A stretch of 16,703 bases of DNA from positions 1 through 16,703 of the forward strand of contig DKAT01000084.1 of the NCBI GenBank assembly GCA_002450905.1, read 5' to 3'. The stretch comes from Spirochaetia bacterium UBA6919. GTDB lineage: Bacteria; Spirochaetota; UBA6919. Of this stretch, positions 1 to 7,771 are shown piece after piece. Position 1 is the stretch's first letter. Every line of letters starts with the position of its first letter. Under the pieces are notes generated by a model, which worked only from the letters and a program-made list of their open reading frames with translations, made no database searches and was not told where the DNA came from. The position numbers and the translations under genes are program-made.

Positions 1-95
1 ATAACACAGTTGCTGTCTTTTTCCTGTCATTTGAAATTTTTGACCAATAATAATAATTATTTTTTTATGATTACCAAGGATCGTTTGTTATAATA

Positions 96-1007
96 TTAAA
101 ATAAAAAATAAATTAGGAAATAAATTAAGATCAAAATGAATAGAGTTATATCCAGTTTTTGTCTGGTATATAATGATTTTGTTAAATCTAATGAGGAGAT
201 TTTTTTATGCCCTGTACCAAAAAATGGTTTTGGATAGAGGTATCCGTGGTAGTAAGTTGGTCCACCTAATTTGATATTTAGTGAATATGCCATAGCTGAT
301 ATCGGGTATCCTGCATTGGGGCTTGTATGCTTTGAGCCATTTACAAATGATTCTTTTATGAGATTTGCTTTAGAATTAAGTAATAATATAATAATTGCTG
401 TGAGTCTTGATGGGATGTAGTTTAAAATATCATCGAGTTTTGCCGAACAATATCCAAAGTGTTTATACCTTGTTGTTTTGTATCCAATCATGGAATCCAG
501 TGTGTTGACTGCTTTATAAACGAATAACCCGTATAATCCAAAGAGAGTCAGATAAATAAGGGGTGCTATTACTCCATCACTAAGATTTTCAGAATAGGAT
601 TCGATTCCAGCTTTGTAAATATCGCTTTGGGTCATAGGTTTTGCATCCCTACTTACTAATAATGCAATGTCATCCTGAGGATGCTTGCTGGATAAAATAT
701 TTTTTATACTATCATAGAGCATTTTATGAGCTATTCCAGTGGATGCAATCAATGAGAAAAGGATTAGATTTAGATAGTAGTGTAAGCTTATAAAATAAAT
801 TAATTTAGTGATTAACCAGATGATGATGATTGTTGTAGTAATCAGTGAAAGGAGGAGGAGGAGACCTCTAAAATAATTGTCTTTATAGAGATGCTTTTCA
901 AATAATTTAATAAAATCGCCCATCCATACTACTGGGTGTTTTATTGGGAATTCACCGAATATGTTATCAATTAGGTAAGCAATTAGGGCTATATCAGGAG
1001 TCAGCAT
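96..1007 (-). CDS. cbiB: Adenosylcobinamide-phosphate synthase CbiB (CobD family)
   Basis: Inner-membrane enzyme that joins the aminopropanol (phosphate) arm to the f-side propionate of adenosylcobyric acid. The 303-residue protein has the family length and layout. Near the N-terminus (residues 11-33) is the D-(x)n-HPVVWMG signature, although the usual GDP in it reads GEF. The middle carries DGVIAPLIY, YKAVNTLDSMIGYK and LDDILNYIPSRLTA, and NGSKHTSPNAGYP follows; all are hallmarks of CbiB. Several hydrophobic membrane segments are visible, including an N-terminal one and a very hydrophobic C-terminus (LFILILIYFLIYFLF). The ATG lies inside the 3' end of the upstream cysteine-rich gene (14-nt overlap), which suggests translational coupling. 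It is the last gene of the visible operon, and I see no clear terminator hairpin between it and the window edge. Confidence 0.96.
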   Translation of the reverse strand: MLTPDIALIAYLIDNIFGEFPIKHPVVWMGDFIKLFEKHLYKDNYFRGLLLLLSLITTTIIIIWLITKLIYFISLHYYLNLILFSLIASTGIAHKMLYDSIKNILSSKHPQDDIALLVSRDAKPMTQSDIYKAGIESYSENLSDGVIAPLIYLTLFGLYGLFVYKAVNTLDSMIGYKTTRYKHFGYCSAKLDDILNYIPSRLTAIIILLLNSKANLIKESFVNGSKHTSPNAGYPISAMAYSLNIKLGGPTYYHGYLYPKPFFGTGHKKISSLDLTKSLYTRQKLDITLFILILIYFLIYFLF

Positions 1008-1479
1008 GAATTAGATCGATATCAAGTTGTTTCTTTGTTGTATGGAGGGTGTGAGGGATATGGCAGTTGCTACAATCAAGTATTAGAATGTGATTCCCTT
1101 CATTTGATATAGCCTTGTAAGGGATAAATTGAGCTTTTTTGGATTCCTTATCGCAAGAGCCTATGTATATACAATCTTCCTGAATGTAGGGAGATTGGTT
1201 TAAATTATAGAATGGGCAGTTACAAGCATAGCAATAAAGGGAATCTTCTTCTATTGGATGGCACACCTGATCTTTTTGAAACATTCTGCAGAAGTCTTTG
1301 TGATGGTGTTTCATATTTGAGAATCTGAAGTAATTTAGGATCTGTTGTCTTGTGGGATAAGATTTTAGGAGATTATTTAAAATAATTTTCTTTTGGGATT
1401 CAAAATTATTGTGCCATTTCTTTAATTTATTGATTATATCTGATTTTATAAGCTCGTCTAATAATTTATCGATAGACAT
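994..1479 (-). CDS. Stand-alone cysteine-rich metal-binding protein (zf-like small domain) in the cobalamin operon
   Basis: A 161-residue soluble protein. Residues 57-143 carry nine cysteines (64, 73, 83, 86, 88, 103, 109, 136, 139) in a pattern I recognise as the 'cysteine-rich small domain' family: the central block YCYACNCPFY (82-91) and the terminal block DCSNCHIPH (135-143). The first 55 or so residues are a lysine-rich, probably helical extension that the small domain usually lacks. No signal peptide or membrane segment is seen. The gene starts 14 nt after cbiH and overlaps cbiB by 14 nt. From memory, a related cysteine-rich domain forms the C-terminus of some archaeal CobD proteins, which make aminopropanol phosphate, the CbiB substrate. 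Sitting next to cbiB, it may therefore act with CobD or CbiB, or carry an Fe-S cluster or zinc for another step; that role is inference. Family membership is fairly sure, function is not. Confidence 0.8.
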   Translation of the reverse strand: MSIDKLLDELIKSDIINKLKKWHNNFESQKKIILNNLLKSYPTRQQILNYFRFSNMKHHHKDFCRMFQKDQVCHPIEEDSLYCYACNCPFYNLNQSPYIQEDCIYIGSCDKESKKAQFIPYKAISNEGNHILILDCSNCHIPHTLHTTKKQLDIDLIHADS

Positions 1480-1493
1480 TATGAAAATTCCTC

Positions 1494-2288
1494 TTAGTCC
1501 TTATTCTTCTTAATTTTCTTTCCATCGAGATTATATTTATCGAGGTATCCTCTTGGTGTAAGCATTTTATTATTTTTTGTCCATCTTGTGGAACTATTGC
1601 CAATTATAAGGATAGATGACATGTGTACTTTATCGGTTTCAGTTCCCAGATTAATGAGATCCTGTGTTGTCAGAAATGTGATTTGTTGATCATCCCTGTC
1701 CAGATGACTTGCGATAAGTACAGGTCTGTCCAAATGATCTTTCAACCGGTTTAGAAAAATACCGTATGGCTCTGTTCTTCTGCTGGACTTAGGGTTATAG
1801 ACTCCTATGATAAAATCTCCTTCCACAGCATGTTGTATTCGTTTGTCAATGACTTCTATTGGTGTTAGGCGATCAGATAGGCTGATAGCACAGAAATCCT
1901 GACTGATAGGAGCTCCTGCTTTTGATGCTGCTGAGAAGAAAGATGTGACACCAGGAATTGAGTATATTTCTATTTGTTCCCAGTAATTTTGCTCGTCAAT
2001 TAATTCAATAGCCAGTGATGCTAAGCCAAATACATTGACATCTCCATTGGATACGAGGGAAACTGTTTTTCCAGACAGGGTATGATCTATCGCGTCGTTG
2101 CAACGCTTTATCTCTTCTGTCATTCCAGCTTTAATGATTGTTTTATCCTTGATAAGCTCTTTAATTTCTTCCAGGTAGGGTTCATATCCCACGATGATTT
2201 CAGAATCATTTATAGCATTTAAGGCATCACCCGTGATACCATGAGTTCCTCCGGGGCCTGTGGATAAAATATATAATTTTCCTTTCAT
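1494..2288 (-). CDS. cbiH: Cobalt-precorrin-3 C17-methyltransferase CbiH (CobJ family)
   Basis: SAM-dependent tetrapyrrole methylase that methylates C17 and drives ring contraction to cobalt-precorrin-4. The 264-residue protein opens with the glycine-rich STGPGGTHGIT (residues 9-19), then IIVGYEPYLEEI (31-42), VSNGDVNVFGLA (79-90, the family's SSGDAGVYGMA block), the PGVTSFFSAASKAGAPISQDF stretch (about 112-132), SLSDRLTP (136-143) and YNPKSSRR (164-171). Together these separate CbiH/CobJ from the other SAM methylases in the operon. It starts 19 nt downstream of cbiG and ends 14 nt before the cysteine-rich gene. The asparagine in place of the second serine of SSGD is a mild deviation. Nothing suggests truncation or loss of function. 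Confidence 0.96.
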   Translation of the reverse strand: MKGKLYILSTGPGGTHGITGDALNAINDSEIIVGYEPYLEEIKELIKDKTIIKAGMTEEIKRCNDAIDHTLSGKTVSLVSNGDVNVFGLASLAIELIDEQNYWEQIEIYSIPGVTSFFSAASKAGAPISQDFCAISLSDRLTPIEVIDKRIQHAVEGDFIIGVYNPKSSRRTEPYGIFLNRLKDHLDRPVLIASHLDRDDQQITFLTTQDLINLGTETDKVHMSSILIIGNSSTRWTKNNKMLTPRGYLDKYNLDGKKIKKNKD

Positions 2289-2307
2289 TTTATTTAACTC
2301 CTGTAAT

Positions 2308-3396
2308 TTAAAATGCAGCCGACAGTGTTACTGCGTTGTGGTATATGTGTTTATTTAGGAAACAGACTTGCTCATTTGAACCAAGAATAGCAGAAGGTTC
2401 TGCAACTCCTTTCACATTGAAATAATCACTAGCCCGAGATGTAGATAGATTGTTTTCTATACTATTGATCTGATCTTCATCAAAGAATTTTAAAGATATA
2501 TTTAGTTCTTCAGATAAAGATAATAAACCAGGTTCGTTTGATTTTTCTTTGAAAGAACAAATATTTTTAATATTTTGAATTAGTAAACCATGTTCCCAAA
2601 GGAATTCAAAGAGGGATTGTTTTAAGATTTCATGTGGGGTATTTCGATTGAGACCGATACCAATGGAGATTTCAGGGATGATAAGGACAAGACAATCACG
2701 TATTACTGATGGAAGAGTGGATGAGGGACTTATAACGACTGTGTGGAGATGGGGATTGATATTTTGTGTATCTTTTTGAATATTAATAAATTTGAACTTG
2801 TCATTCTGAAATCCTTTATAGTTTTCAATTTTTGAGAAGATTTCTGGATAGGTGATGATTTGCACCTGTTTATTATTGATTATAGCATTAGAGATTGCTG
2901 CTAATTTTTTAATATTTAATAATTTGTATTCATATTGCTTAGCGAACAGATCAAATGCAAGATTATCAGTTTGATCAGTTGCTGTAGTGATAAAGGTTTT
3001 ACAATCTGGGATTAGCTGAGATATCTTTTCAGAAAAGATGTTTGCTTCACCAATATGTCCTGATACCAGGGGGACAATTTGTTTTAAATCCATACTCATC
3101 ACAAGAATACCAGGATCTGTAGTTTTTGATTTGAGGTAAGGTGCAATTTTTCGAATGATTATTCCTGTTGCTACAAAGCAGAGAAAGATATCAATAGTAT
3201 CCCAGTGTTGTTGGAAAACGTCTTCTATTTTATGATAAGGGACAATATATTGTTCTATTAAAGGGTTTTCAAAGGTGTTTTCCTTACAGAAGATTGTAAT
3301 TTTGAATGGTAATTCTTTTTTAACAAGGATTTGTAGTAATTTATCTATGGCGTTATTGCCTGGAGTATTTATGGAAACAAGTGCCAGGCTATTCAT
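2308..3396 (-). CDS. cbiG: Cobalt-precorrin-5A hydrolase CbiG
   Basis: Opens the ring-A delta-lactone of cobalt-precorrin-5A and releases the two-carbon fragment as acetaldehyde, a step specific to the anaerobic pathway. I place the start at the ATG at 3396, giving 362 residues. It is preceded by AGGAA at good spacing and overlaps cbiF by only 8 nt; the frame is open further upstream, but that stretch does not resemble CbiG. Core motifs are VATGIIIRKIAPYLKS (75-90), TTDPGILV (92-99), the LVSGHIGEAN block (110-119, usually LLSGHxGGAN) and ITTATD (136-141). The C-terminal domain has ISIGIGLNRNTPHEIL and VAEPSAIL (331-338). Where relatives usually read GCxRxT this protein has GLNRNT (248-253), so the conserved cysteine is replaced by leucine. 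A poorly conserved linker (about 150-240) joins the two parts. Confidence 0.93.
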   Translation of the reverse strand: MNSLALVSINTPGNNAIDKLLQILVKKELPFKITIFCKENTFENPLIEQYIVPYHKIEDVFQQHWDTIDIFLCFVATGIIIRKIAPYLKSKTTDPGILVMSMDLKQIVPLVSGHIGEANIFSEKISQLIPDCKTFITTATDQTDNLAFDLFAKQYEYKLLNIKKLAAISNAIINNKQVQIITYPEIFSKIENYKGFQNDKFKFINIQKDTQNINPHLHTVVISPSSTLPSVIRDCLVLIIPEISIGIGLNRNTPHEILKQSLFEFLWEHGLLIQNIKNICSFKEKSNEPGLLSLSEELNISLKFFDEDQINSIENNLSTSRASDYFNVKGVAEPSAILGSNEQVCFLNKHIYHNAVTLSAAF

Positions 3397-4168
3397 TGGA
3401 TGTTTCCTGTTTTGATAATTTCTTCCAAACATAAGGGTTATTGTTATATAAGTGAGATACAAATTCTTCTTTCTGATGGAGGAAATAACCAAGATATATA
3501 AGAGCATTTCCTCTAATATTTGCCTCTTTGACTTTTAGAATAATATCATCAAGAGTTCCTTTTATAACACGTTCTTCCTGCCATGTTGCTTTCTCAACAA
3601 CCCAGCAAGGAGTATTTAGAGAGTACCCACAATTGTTAATGGCTGTTTTCTTAAGTATATGGATAAGCTTAACAGATAGATAGAATATGTGAGAGGAGGA
3701 TTTACAGTTTAGTATGTTTTCTAAAGGCTCTGGATTTGGAGTTCTTCCGGGGACACGAGATAAAATTATCGTTTGAGAGACACCTGGAATAGTCAGTTCG
3801 ATACCAAGACTTGCTGCTGCAGCGAAAGCAGAGGTAACCCCAGGTATGATTTCAAATTGGATATTTTGAGTGTTTAAGTATTCAATTTGCTTCGCTATTG
3901 TTGAATAGATGGATGGATCACCTGTGTGGAGCCTTACGAAGATATTATTTTTAATGTTTTCTTTGTAGAACTGGAATATCTCATGGTATGTCATATTTTC
4001 AGATGATTGGATAAGACAATCATTTTTTGCCCAGGTTAATACTTCTTTAGGGACAAGAGATCCTGTATATAATATAACATCTGCTTGTTCTAATATTGAC
4101 TTTCCTTTAACAGTGATGAGGTCTGGATCACCAGGACCTGCTCCTATGAAAAATACTTTATCCTTCAT
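3389..4168 (-). CDS. cbiF: Cobalt-precorrin-4 C11-methyltransferase CbiF (CobM family)
   Basis: SAM-dependent methylase acting at C11 to give cobalt-precorrin-5A, the substrate of the next gene's product, CbiG. The 259-residue protein is canonical: IGAGPGDPDLITVKG (8-22), ILYTGSLVP (32-40), RLHTGDPSIY (79-88), PGVTSAFAAAASLGIELTIP (109-128), then SQTIILSR and GRTPNPEP (141-148). Every methylase motif is intact, in contrast to the CbiE half of the gene immediately upstream. Its ATG directly abuts the stop codon of the cbiE-cbiT fusion (TAA then ATG), and its own 3' end overlaps the cbiG start by 8 nt, so coupled translation of the three genes is likely. Confidence 0.97.
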   Translation of the reverse strand: MKDKVFFIGAGPGDPDLITVKGKSILEQADVILYTGSLVPKEVLTWAKNDCLIQSSENMTYHEIFQFYKENIKNNIFVRLHTGDPSIYSTIAKQIEYLNTQNIQFEIIPGVTSAFAAAASLGIELTIPGVSQTIILSRVPGRTPNPEPLENILNCKSSSHIFYLSVKLIHILKKTAINNCGYSLNTPCWVVEKATWQEERVIKGTLDDIILKVKEANIRGNALIYLGYFLHQKEEFVSHLYNNNPYVWKKLSKQETSNE

Positions 4169-5428
4169 TTATTTATCCGTTTTCCATATTTTAAATTGAT
4201 ACATAAGTCTTTCTGGTTCAGCAAAAATAGGCCCTCTATCCTTAAAAGTCGTTAGGGATATTGCTTTTAATTCATGGAGTATATTATTTTCTTTAAGATA
4301 TTCAATTGTGTTTGAAATATAATTAAGTGTTACATAATTGATTAAAAGAATACCAGATGGTTTTAGTTTTTCGTAAAACAGATGGAGGTTATCAGCTATT
4401 TCCTTTCCACCGCCTCCTATGAAGATTCGATCTGGTAATACATCCTGATTGACATGGGTTTTTATAACATCCCCTTTGATCAGTTTTGCACCAATTACTT
4501 TGTGATACTTAAGATTTTCCTCTATTTGTGGAATACGATCCTCGTTTTTTTCGAAGAATGAAGCTTTTACATGAAATAGTTTGTAGGCTTCTATTCCTAC
4601 TGAACCACTGCCCGCACCGACATCCCATAAAACTTGGTTGGGTTTCAATTCTAATTCAGATATACTTAATCTTCTTTTATAAGACTTTGTTATCATACCT
4701 CGTTGGTGTTGGATATCATTATCAGATGTATATTGCTCAATATCATCATAATTTTTTCTTATCAATAGGGTATATGGATCATACAATGATATATTTTCAT
4801 TTTCTATAAAACTTTTTAAGTTGTCTATTTGAAATATTTTTTCATCGGGATAACCCATTTTAGAGAACATATGAATAGTGTAATCTTCTGGTTTTAAATA
4901 AAATAATAGATGATACAATCTTGATAAGGTTTGCTGGTCGGATAGTAGAATTGTATATTTATTTTTTAATAGTCTAGATAAATCAATTTCTGATCGTCCG
5001 TGTAAACTTAGTGATTCTATACTGTGTTCTGATAAACCAAATGTATTTATTATCCTGTCCTTTGAGGATTCGTTATCAATGATGGTTAAATGTATATGTG
5101 GATCAAAGGATTCAAATTCATTTTTAAGATAATCAATGAGTAAAGGGGCTGCTGAATAGAAAGTTGGTTTCCCTGTAACAAGATATAGGATTTTATTTAC
5201 GATATTATCTTTAATTGACATTATAATATCTTGTTTTATTTCAGTTACTGATCCTGCAAATATTTTACTTTTAATAAGGTTAAGAATAGAATTATTTTCA
5301 TTTTGTTTGAGATATACTGGATCAAAATATATTTTTTCATATAGCTCAAGATCTAAAGTTTTTAATATATTTAAATTATAATTTGACAAACCAGTTCCTG
5401 CTATAGTTAATTTCAAATTGTCAATCAT
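4169..5428 (-). CDS. cbiET: CbiE-CbiT fusion (CobL-like), cobalt-precorrin C5/C15-methyltransferase and C12 decarboxylase, with a divergent CbiE half
   Basis: A 419-residue fusion of two methylases. The C-terminal CbiT half (about 243-419) is canonical: MITKSYKRRL (245-254), the SAM-binding VLWDVGAGSGSVGIEA (266-281), an acidic residue after the next strand (FFEKNEDRI), then LIKGD (316-320) and PDRIFIGGGGK (332-342). It methylates C15 and decarboxylates the C12 acetate. The N-terminal CbiE half (1-about 235), expected to methylate C5, keeps the fold landmarks FGLSEHSIESLSLHGR (130-145) and LLSDQQT, but its ligand-binding loops are altered. The usual GxGPG reads GTGLSN (11-16), the GDP loop reads GKP (86-88), and the PGxSS loop reads DNESS (118-122). 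Its ATG overlaps the cbiD stop by 8 nt. The CbiT call is secure; C5 activity of the CbiE half is uncertain. Confidence 0.93.
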   Translation of the reverse strand: MIDNLKLTIAGTGLSNYNLNILKTLDLELYEKIYFDPVYLKQNENNSILNLIKSKIFAGSVTEIKQDIIMSIKDNIVNKILYLVTGKPTFYSAAPLLIDYLKNEFESFDPHIHLTIIDNESSKDRIINTFGLSEHSIESLSLHGRSEIDLSRLLKNKYTILLSDQQTLSRLYHLLFYLKPEDYTIHMFSKMGYPDEKIFQIDNLKSFIENENISLYDPYTLLIRKNYDDIEQYTSDNDIQHQRGMITKSYKRRLSISELELKPNQVLWDVGAGSGSVGIEAYKLFHVKASFFEKNEDRIPQIEENLKYHKVIGAKLIKGDVIKTHVNQDVLPDRIFIGGGGKEIADNLHLFYEKLKPSGILLINYVTLNYISNTIEYLKENNILHELKAISLTTFKDRGPIFAEPERLMYQFKIWKTDK

Positions 5429-6632
5429 TTATCGACCCACTTATTTTCCAGTATTCATTTTCATCGATACAAAATACATTGATATATTTGAGTTTAGTTT
5501 CTGGTGATTGATGTTTTATCTCCATTACCCATTGTATTATTTGATTTAAAGCAATTTTATTTACACAATTATAAAATACATCTTTATATTTTCTTTCAGG
5601 ATATATTTCAATAAGATAATCTGTAATTGCTTTGGTTGTATTGAAGTCCTGATCTTTCAATTCATGTTCAAGTTCTGGTATTTCTTTTATGAGCCATTGT
5701 ATTATTTGATTAAAGTTGATTTTACCGTATTGGTTATGAGTATTCTTATATCCTTGAGCTACTTTCGTCATCTTACCCAGGTTTGCTACAAAATATAGTT
5801 CCTGAAAATCTTTATGAGTCAAGAGTGTTATGGCCTCGTAGATGAAATTACCAACTTCAATTATTGATTCAGGCATTAAATTAAAGAAGTTTTGAGCAAA
5901 GTTTAATGAGCTATTCCCTAAAGTATAGACCAAGGCGGGTACTTTACTTGCTTCAGCTACGGATATTTCAGTATTGATTGTATCAATATAAGCTCGGACA
6001 GAAACTGGTTTAACAATTCCTTTTGTTCCTAGTATGGATAATCCCCCTGATATGCCTATTTTAGGATTTGCTGTTTGTTTTGCGAGTTCTACGCCATCGA
6101 GAACAGATATAGCTATATAGAAAGTAATATTAAGATGAATAGTATCTAAAATCCTTTTTGCAATACGTTTCATCATTTCAAGTGGGACTGGGTTAATTGC
6201 TGGATATCCTATTGGGACTTTCAATCCTTTTTTTTGCACAATTCCAACACCTTTACCAGCAAAGATAGATATTGTTATATTATTAATTGAGAATTGGTGA
6301 GGGTTATGTTCCAAAGGATTAAGATATGATTTAAGCTTATCCAGGCTATTTGTTAAGATGCATCTAATAATACATCCTTTTGTGACATCAAGATCATCAT
6401 TATCTGTTTTTTTAGTTCCAGTTATGATAACATCGTTTTCAATCTTAATTGACTCAATAACTATATCAACCAGTGAATCGTCAGGTAATTCTGTTGGACA
6501 TAAGAATGGATGGTCAATGAGATTATCTGGTTTGAAATAAGTGTTTATAGCTGTTTTAAACACTGCAGAGCTATGCGTTCCTGTTGTGTAGCCAATTTTT
6601 AGTTTAGGTTTCTCTATTGAAGAATCAGTCAT
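5421..6632 (-). CDS. cbiD: Cobalt-precorrin-5B C1-methyltransferase CbiD
   Basis: SAM-dependent C1-methyltransferase of the anaerobic corrin pathway, not related to the tetrapyrrole methylase fold of CbiE/F/H. Hallmarks are GYTTGT near the N-terminus (residues 14-19 from the chosen start), VQKKGLKVPIGYPAINPVP, GISGGLSILGTKGIVKPVS and LGNSSLNFAQNF. I prefer the ATG at 6632 (403 residues, GGAAG just upstream, 8-nt overlap with the ferredoxin gene), which places GYTTGT at the usual distance from the start. An in-frame ATG at 6656, also with a GGAG-type ribosome site, would add eight residues and cannot be excluded. The C-terminal portion beyond the core (about the last 80 residues, lysine/asparagine-rich and helical) is somewhat longer than I expect for the family. 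The oxygen-dependent equivalent, CobF, is absent. Confidence 0.95.
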   Translation of the reverse strand: MTDSSIEKPKLKIGYTTGTHSSAVFKTAINTYFKPDNLIDHPFLCPTELPDDSLVDIVIESIKIENDVIITGTKKTDNDDLDVTKGCIIRCILTNSLDKLKSYLNPLEHNPHQFSINNITISIFAGKGVGIVQKKGLKVPIGYPAINPVPLEMMKRIAKRILDTIHLNITFYIAISVLDGVELAKQTANPKIGISGGLSILGTKGIVKPVSVRAYIDTINTEISVAEASKVPALVYTLGNSSLNFAQNFFNLMPESIIEVGNFIYEAITLLTHKDFQELYFVANLGKMTKVAQGYKNTHNQYGKINFNQIIQWLIKEIPELEHELKDQDFNTTKAITDYLIEIYPERKYKDVFYNCVNKIALNQIIQWVMEIKHQSPETKLKYINVFCIDENEYWKISGSIND

Positions 6633-7083
6633 AGACTTCCATTGGAATGATTGCATCTTCTCCAGTATATTCTAGAACAGATTTATCATTAGCCAAACGA
6701 TTGAATATTTCTTTCCAGTCTTCAGGTGTGTACTTGTGAGTCTTCTTAACCCATAAACCATTGTTTTTTAGAGAGGTTCCTGCTATAGGATTTTCGTATA
6801 TTAATATAACTCCACCGTATCGACAAGCACCAAAACAATTTACCTTTGTTACTTTGATACGATCTTTACCTTTGGATAAGCCACACTCCTTTGTTAAGTT
6901 ACGGACATATAGCGGGTTATCCTCCCGGCGATTTGCTTTCTGACAACGTTCTCCATTACATACAAGAATATGAGATTTATAGTACATAACTGGTTTATCA
7001 CGATCCAAATAGACAGGTTTACACTGAAACCCTTCCTGAACTTCTGATCCCATTTCGTTATATCGAATTATTTTATCTGACAT
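6625..7083 (-). CDS. Thioredoxin-like [2Fe-2S] ferredoxin in the cobalamin operon
   Basis: A 152-residue soluble protein with a ligand set typical of thioredoxin-fold [2Fe-2S] ferredoxins (as in Clostridium pasteurianum Fd and the NuoE C-terminus): C42-x4-C47, then 35 residues, then C83-x3-C87, within HILVCNGERC and VNCFGACRYGG. Further motifs are YENPI and LWVKKTHKYTPEDW. Two more cysteines (21 and 67) are not part of the pattern. The first 35 and last 20 residues are extensions beyond the ferredoxin core. It sits 13 nt after cbiC and overlaps cbiD by 8 nt, so it is made together with ring-modifying enzymes. A role as electron donor, for example to a precorrin-6A reductase or for keeping cobalt at the right oxidation state, is inference from context. 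Confidence 0.88.
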   Translation of the reverse strand: MSDKIIRYNEMGSEVQEGFQCKPVYLDRDKPVMYYKSHILVCNGERCQKANRREDNPLYVRNLTKECGLSKGKDRIKVTKVNCFGACRYGGVILIYENPIAGTSLKNNGLWVKKTHKYTPEDWKEIFNRLANDKSVLEYTGEDAIIPMEVYD

Positions 7084-7096
7084 AATTATTTTCCTC

Positions 7097-7771
7097 TTAA
7101 ATTAATTTATAAATAGCATGGAGACAGCTTACTATCATTGTAGAAGCTCCATATCGTCCTTTCAGTACTATACCACTGCTGTTAAAATGGCTTAAATATT
7201 TTATAGCATAATCTTTACTCTCTACAACATTTACAAAGCCTACTGGAAAGGCTAATAGTGCAAAGCTATTGATATCTTTATTTATTTGAACAAGTGTTTC
7301 GATAGCGGAATAAATGAAAGTCGGTGCATTACCACAGGCAAGGATTACTGGATCATTTTCATGACGTTCCAGAGCTTTCTTGACTGCGAGATAAGTCCGG
7401 GTTACCCCAAGTTTCTTAGACTCCTCATGAATATCCTGATCGTTTACATGACAAACGATGTTATTATTGTATTTCTTTGTATAAAGATCACTCATACCGC
7501 TTTTAATCATATTGGTATCAACAATAATAGTGGCTGAATTCTTTAAAAGTTCTTTTATCTTAGGAATTGGGTTATTGATGAACTGGATATTATGTATGAT
7601 TTGGTCAAATGACGTGGTTGCATGGATTAGTCGCTTGATAATCTCACGGGAATCGATATCAAATTCTTTGAATCGTTGTATTGATAAGCATTCTGTTTCA
7701 ATGGTCTCTAGGGATTTTGCTTCAATTTCACTACCATCCTTAATTTTAGGATATTCCAAATGAAAGTTCAT
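7097..7771 (-). CDS. cbiC: Cobalt-precorrin-8 methylmutase CbiC (CobH family)
   Basis: Catalyses the 1,5-migration of the C11 methyl group to C12, giving cobyrinic acid. The 224-residue protein carries the family motifs in order: IIKRLIHATTSFD (44-56) with the catalytic histidine at 50; IIVDTNMIKSGM; GVTRTYLAVKKA; ACGNAPTFIYSAIETL; FPVGFVNVVESKDYAI (the PVGFVxAxESK block); and near the C-terminus GIVLKGRYGASTM. Length is normal and no key residue is missing. Its start overlaps the cbiA stop in an ATGA arrangement, the classic form of translational coupling. The ferredoxin gene follows after 13 nt. Confidence 0.97.
   Translation of the reverse strand: MNFHLEYPKIKDGSEIEAKSLETIETECLSIQRFKEFDIDSREIIKRLIHATTSFDQIIHNIQFINNPIPKIKELLKNSATIIVDTNMIKSGMSDLYTKKYNNNIVCHVNDQDIHEESKKLGVTRTYLAVKKALERHENDPVILACGNAPTFIYSAIETLVQINKDINSFALLAFPVGFVNVVESKDYAIKYLSHFNSSGIVLKGRYGASTMIVSCLHAIYKLI

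Noticed and set aside
1..95. Possible start of a further minus-strand gene at the left edge (frame reading IIIIIGQKFQMTGKRQQLCY, with an ATG at 30)
   Set aside because: Only about ten codons after the ATG, no ribosome-binding site, and no recognisable family; too short to support.
3397..3507. Upstream extension of cbiG (37 extra codons)
   Set aside because: It lies wholly inside cbiF, does not resemble CbiG, and the ATG at 3396 has a good ribosome site and an 8-nt overlap typical of this operon.
4528..4809. Plus-strand frame of 93 codons opposite the cbiE-cbiT gene
   Set aside because: Antisense shadow inside a conserved methylase domain.
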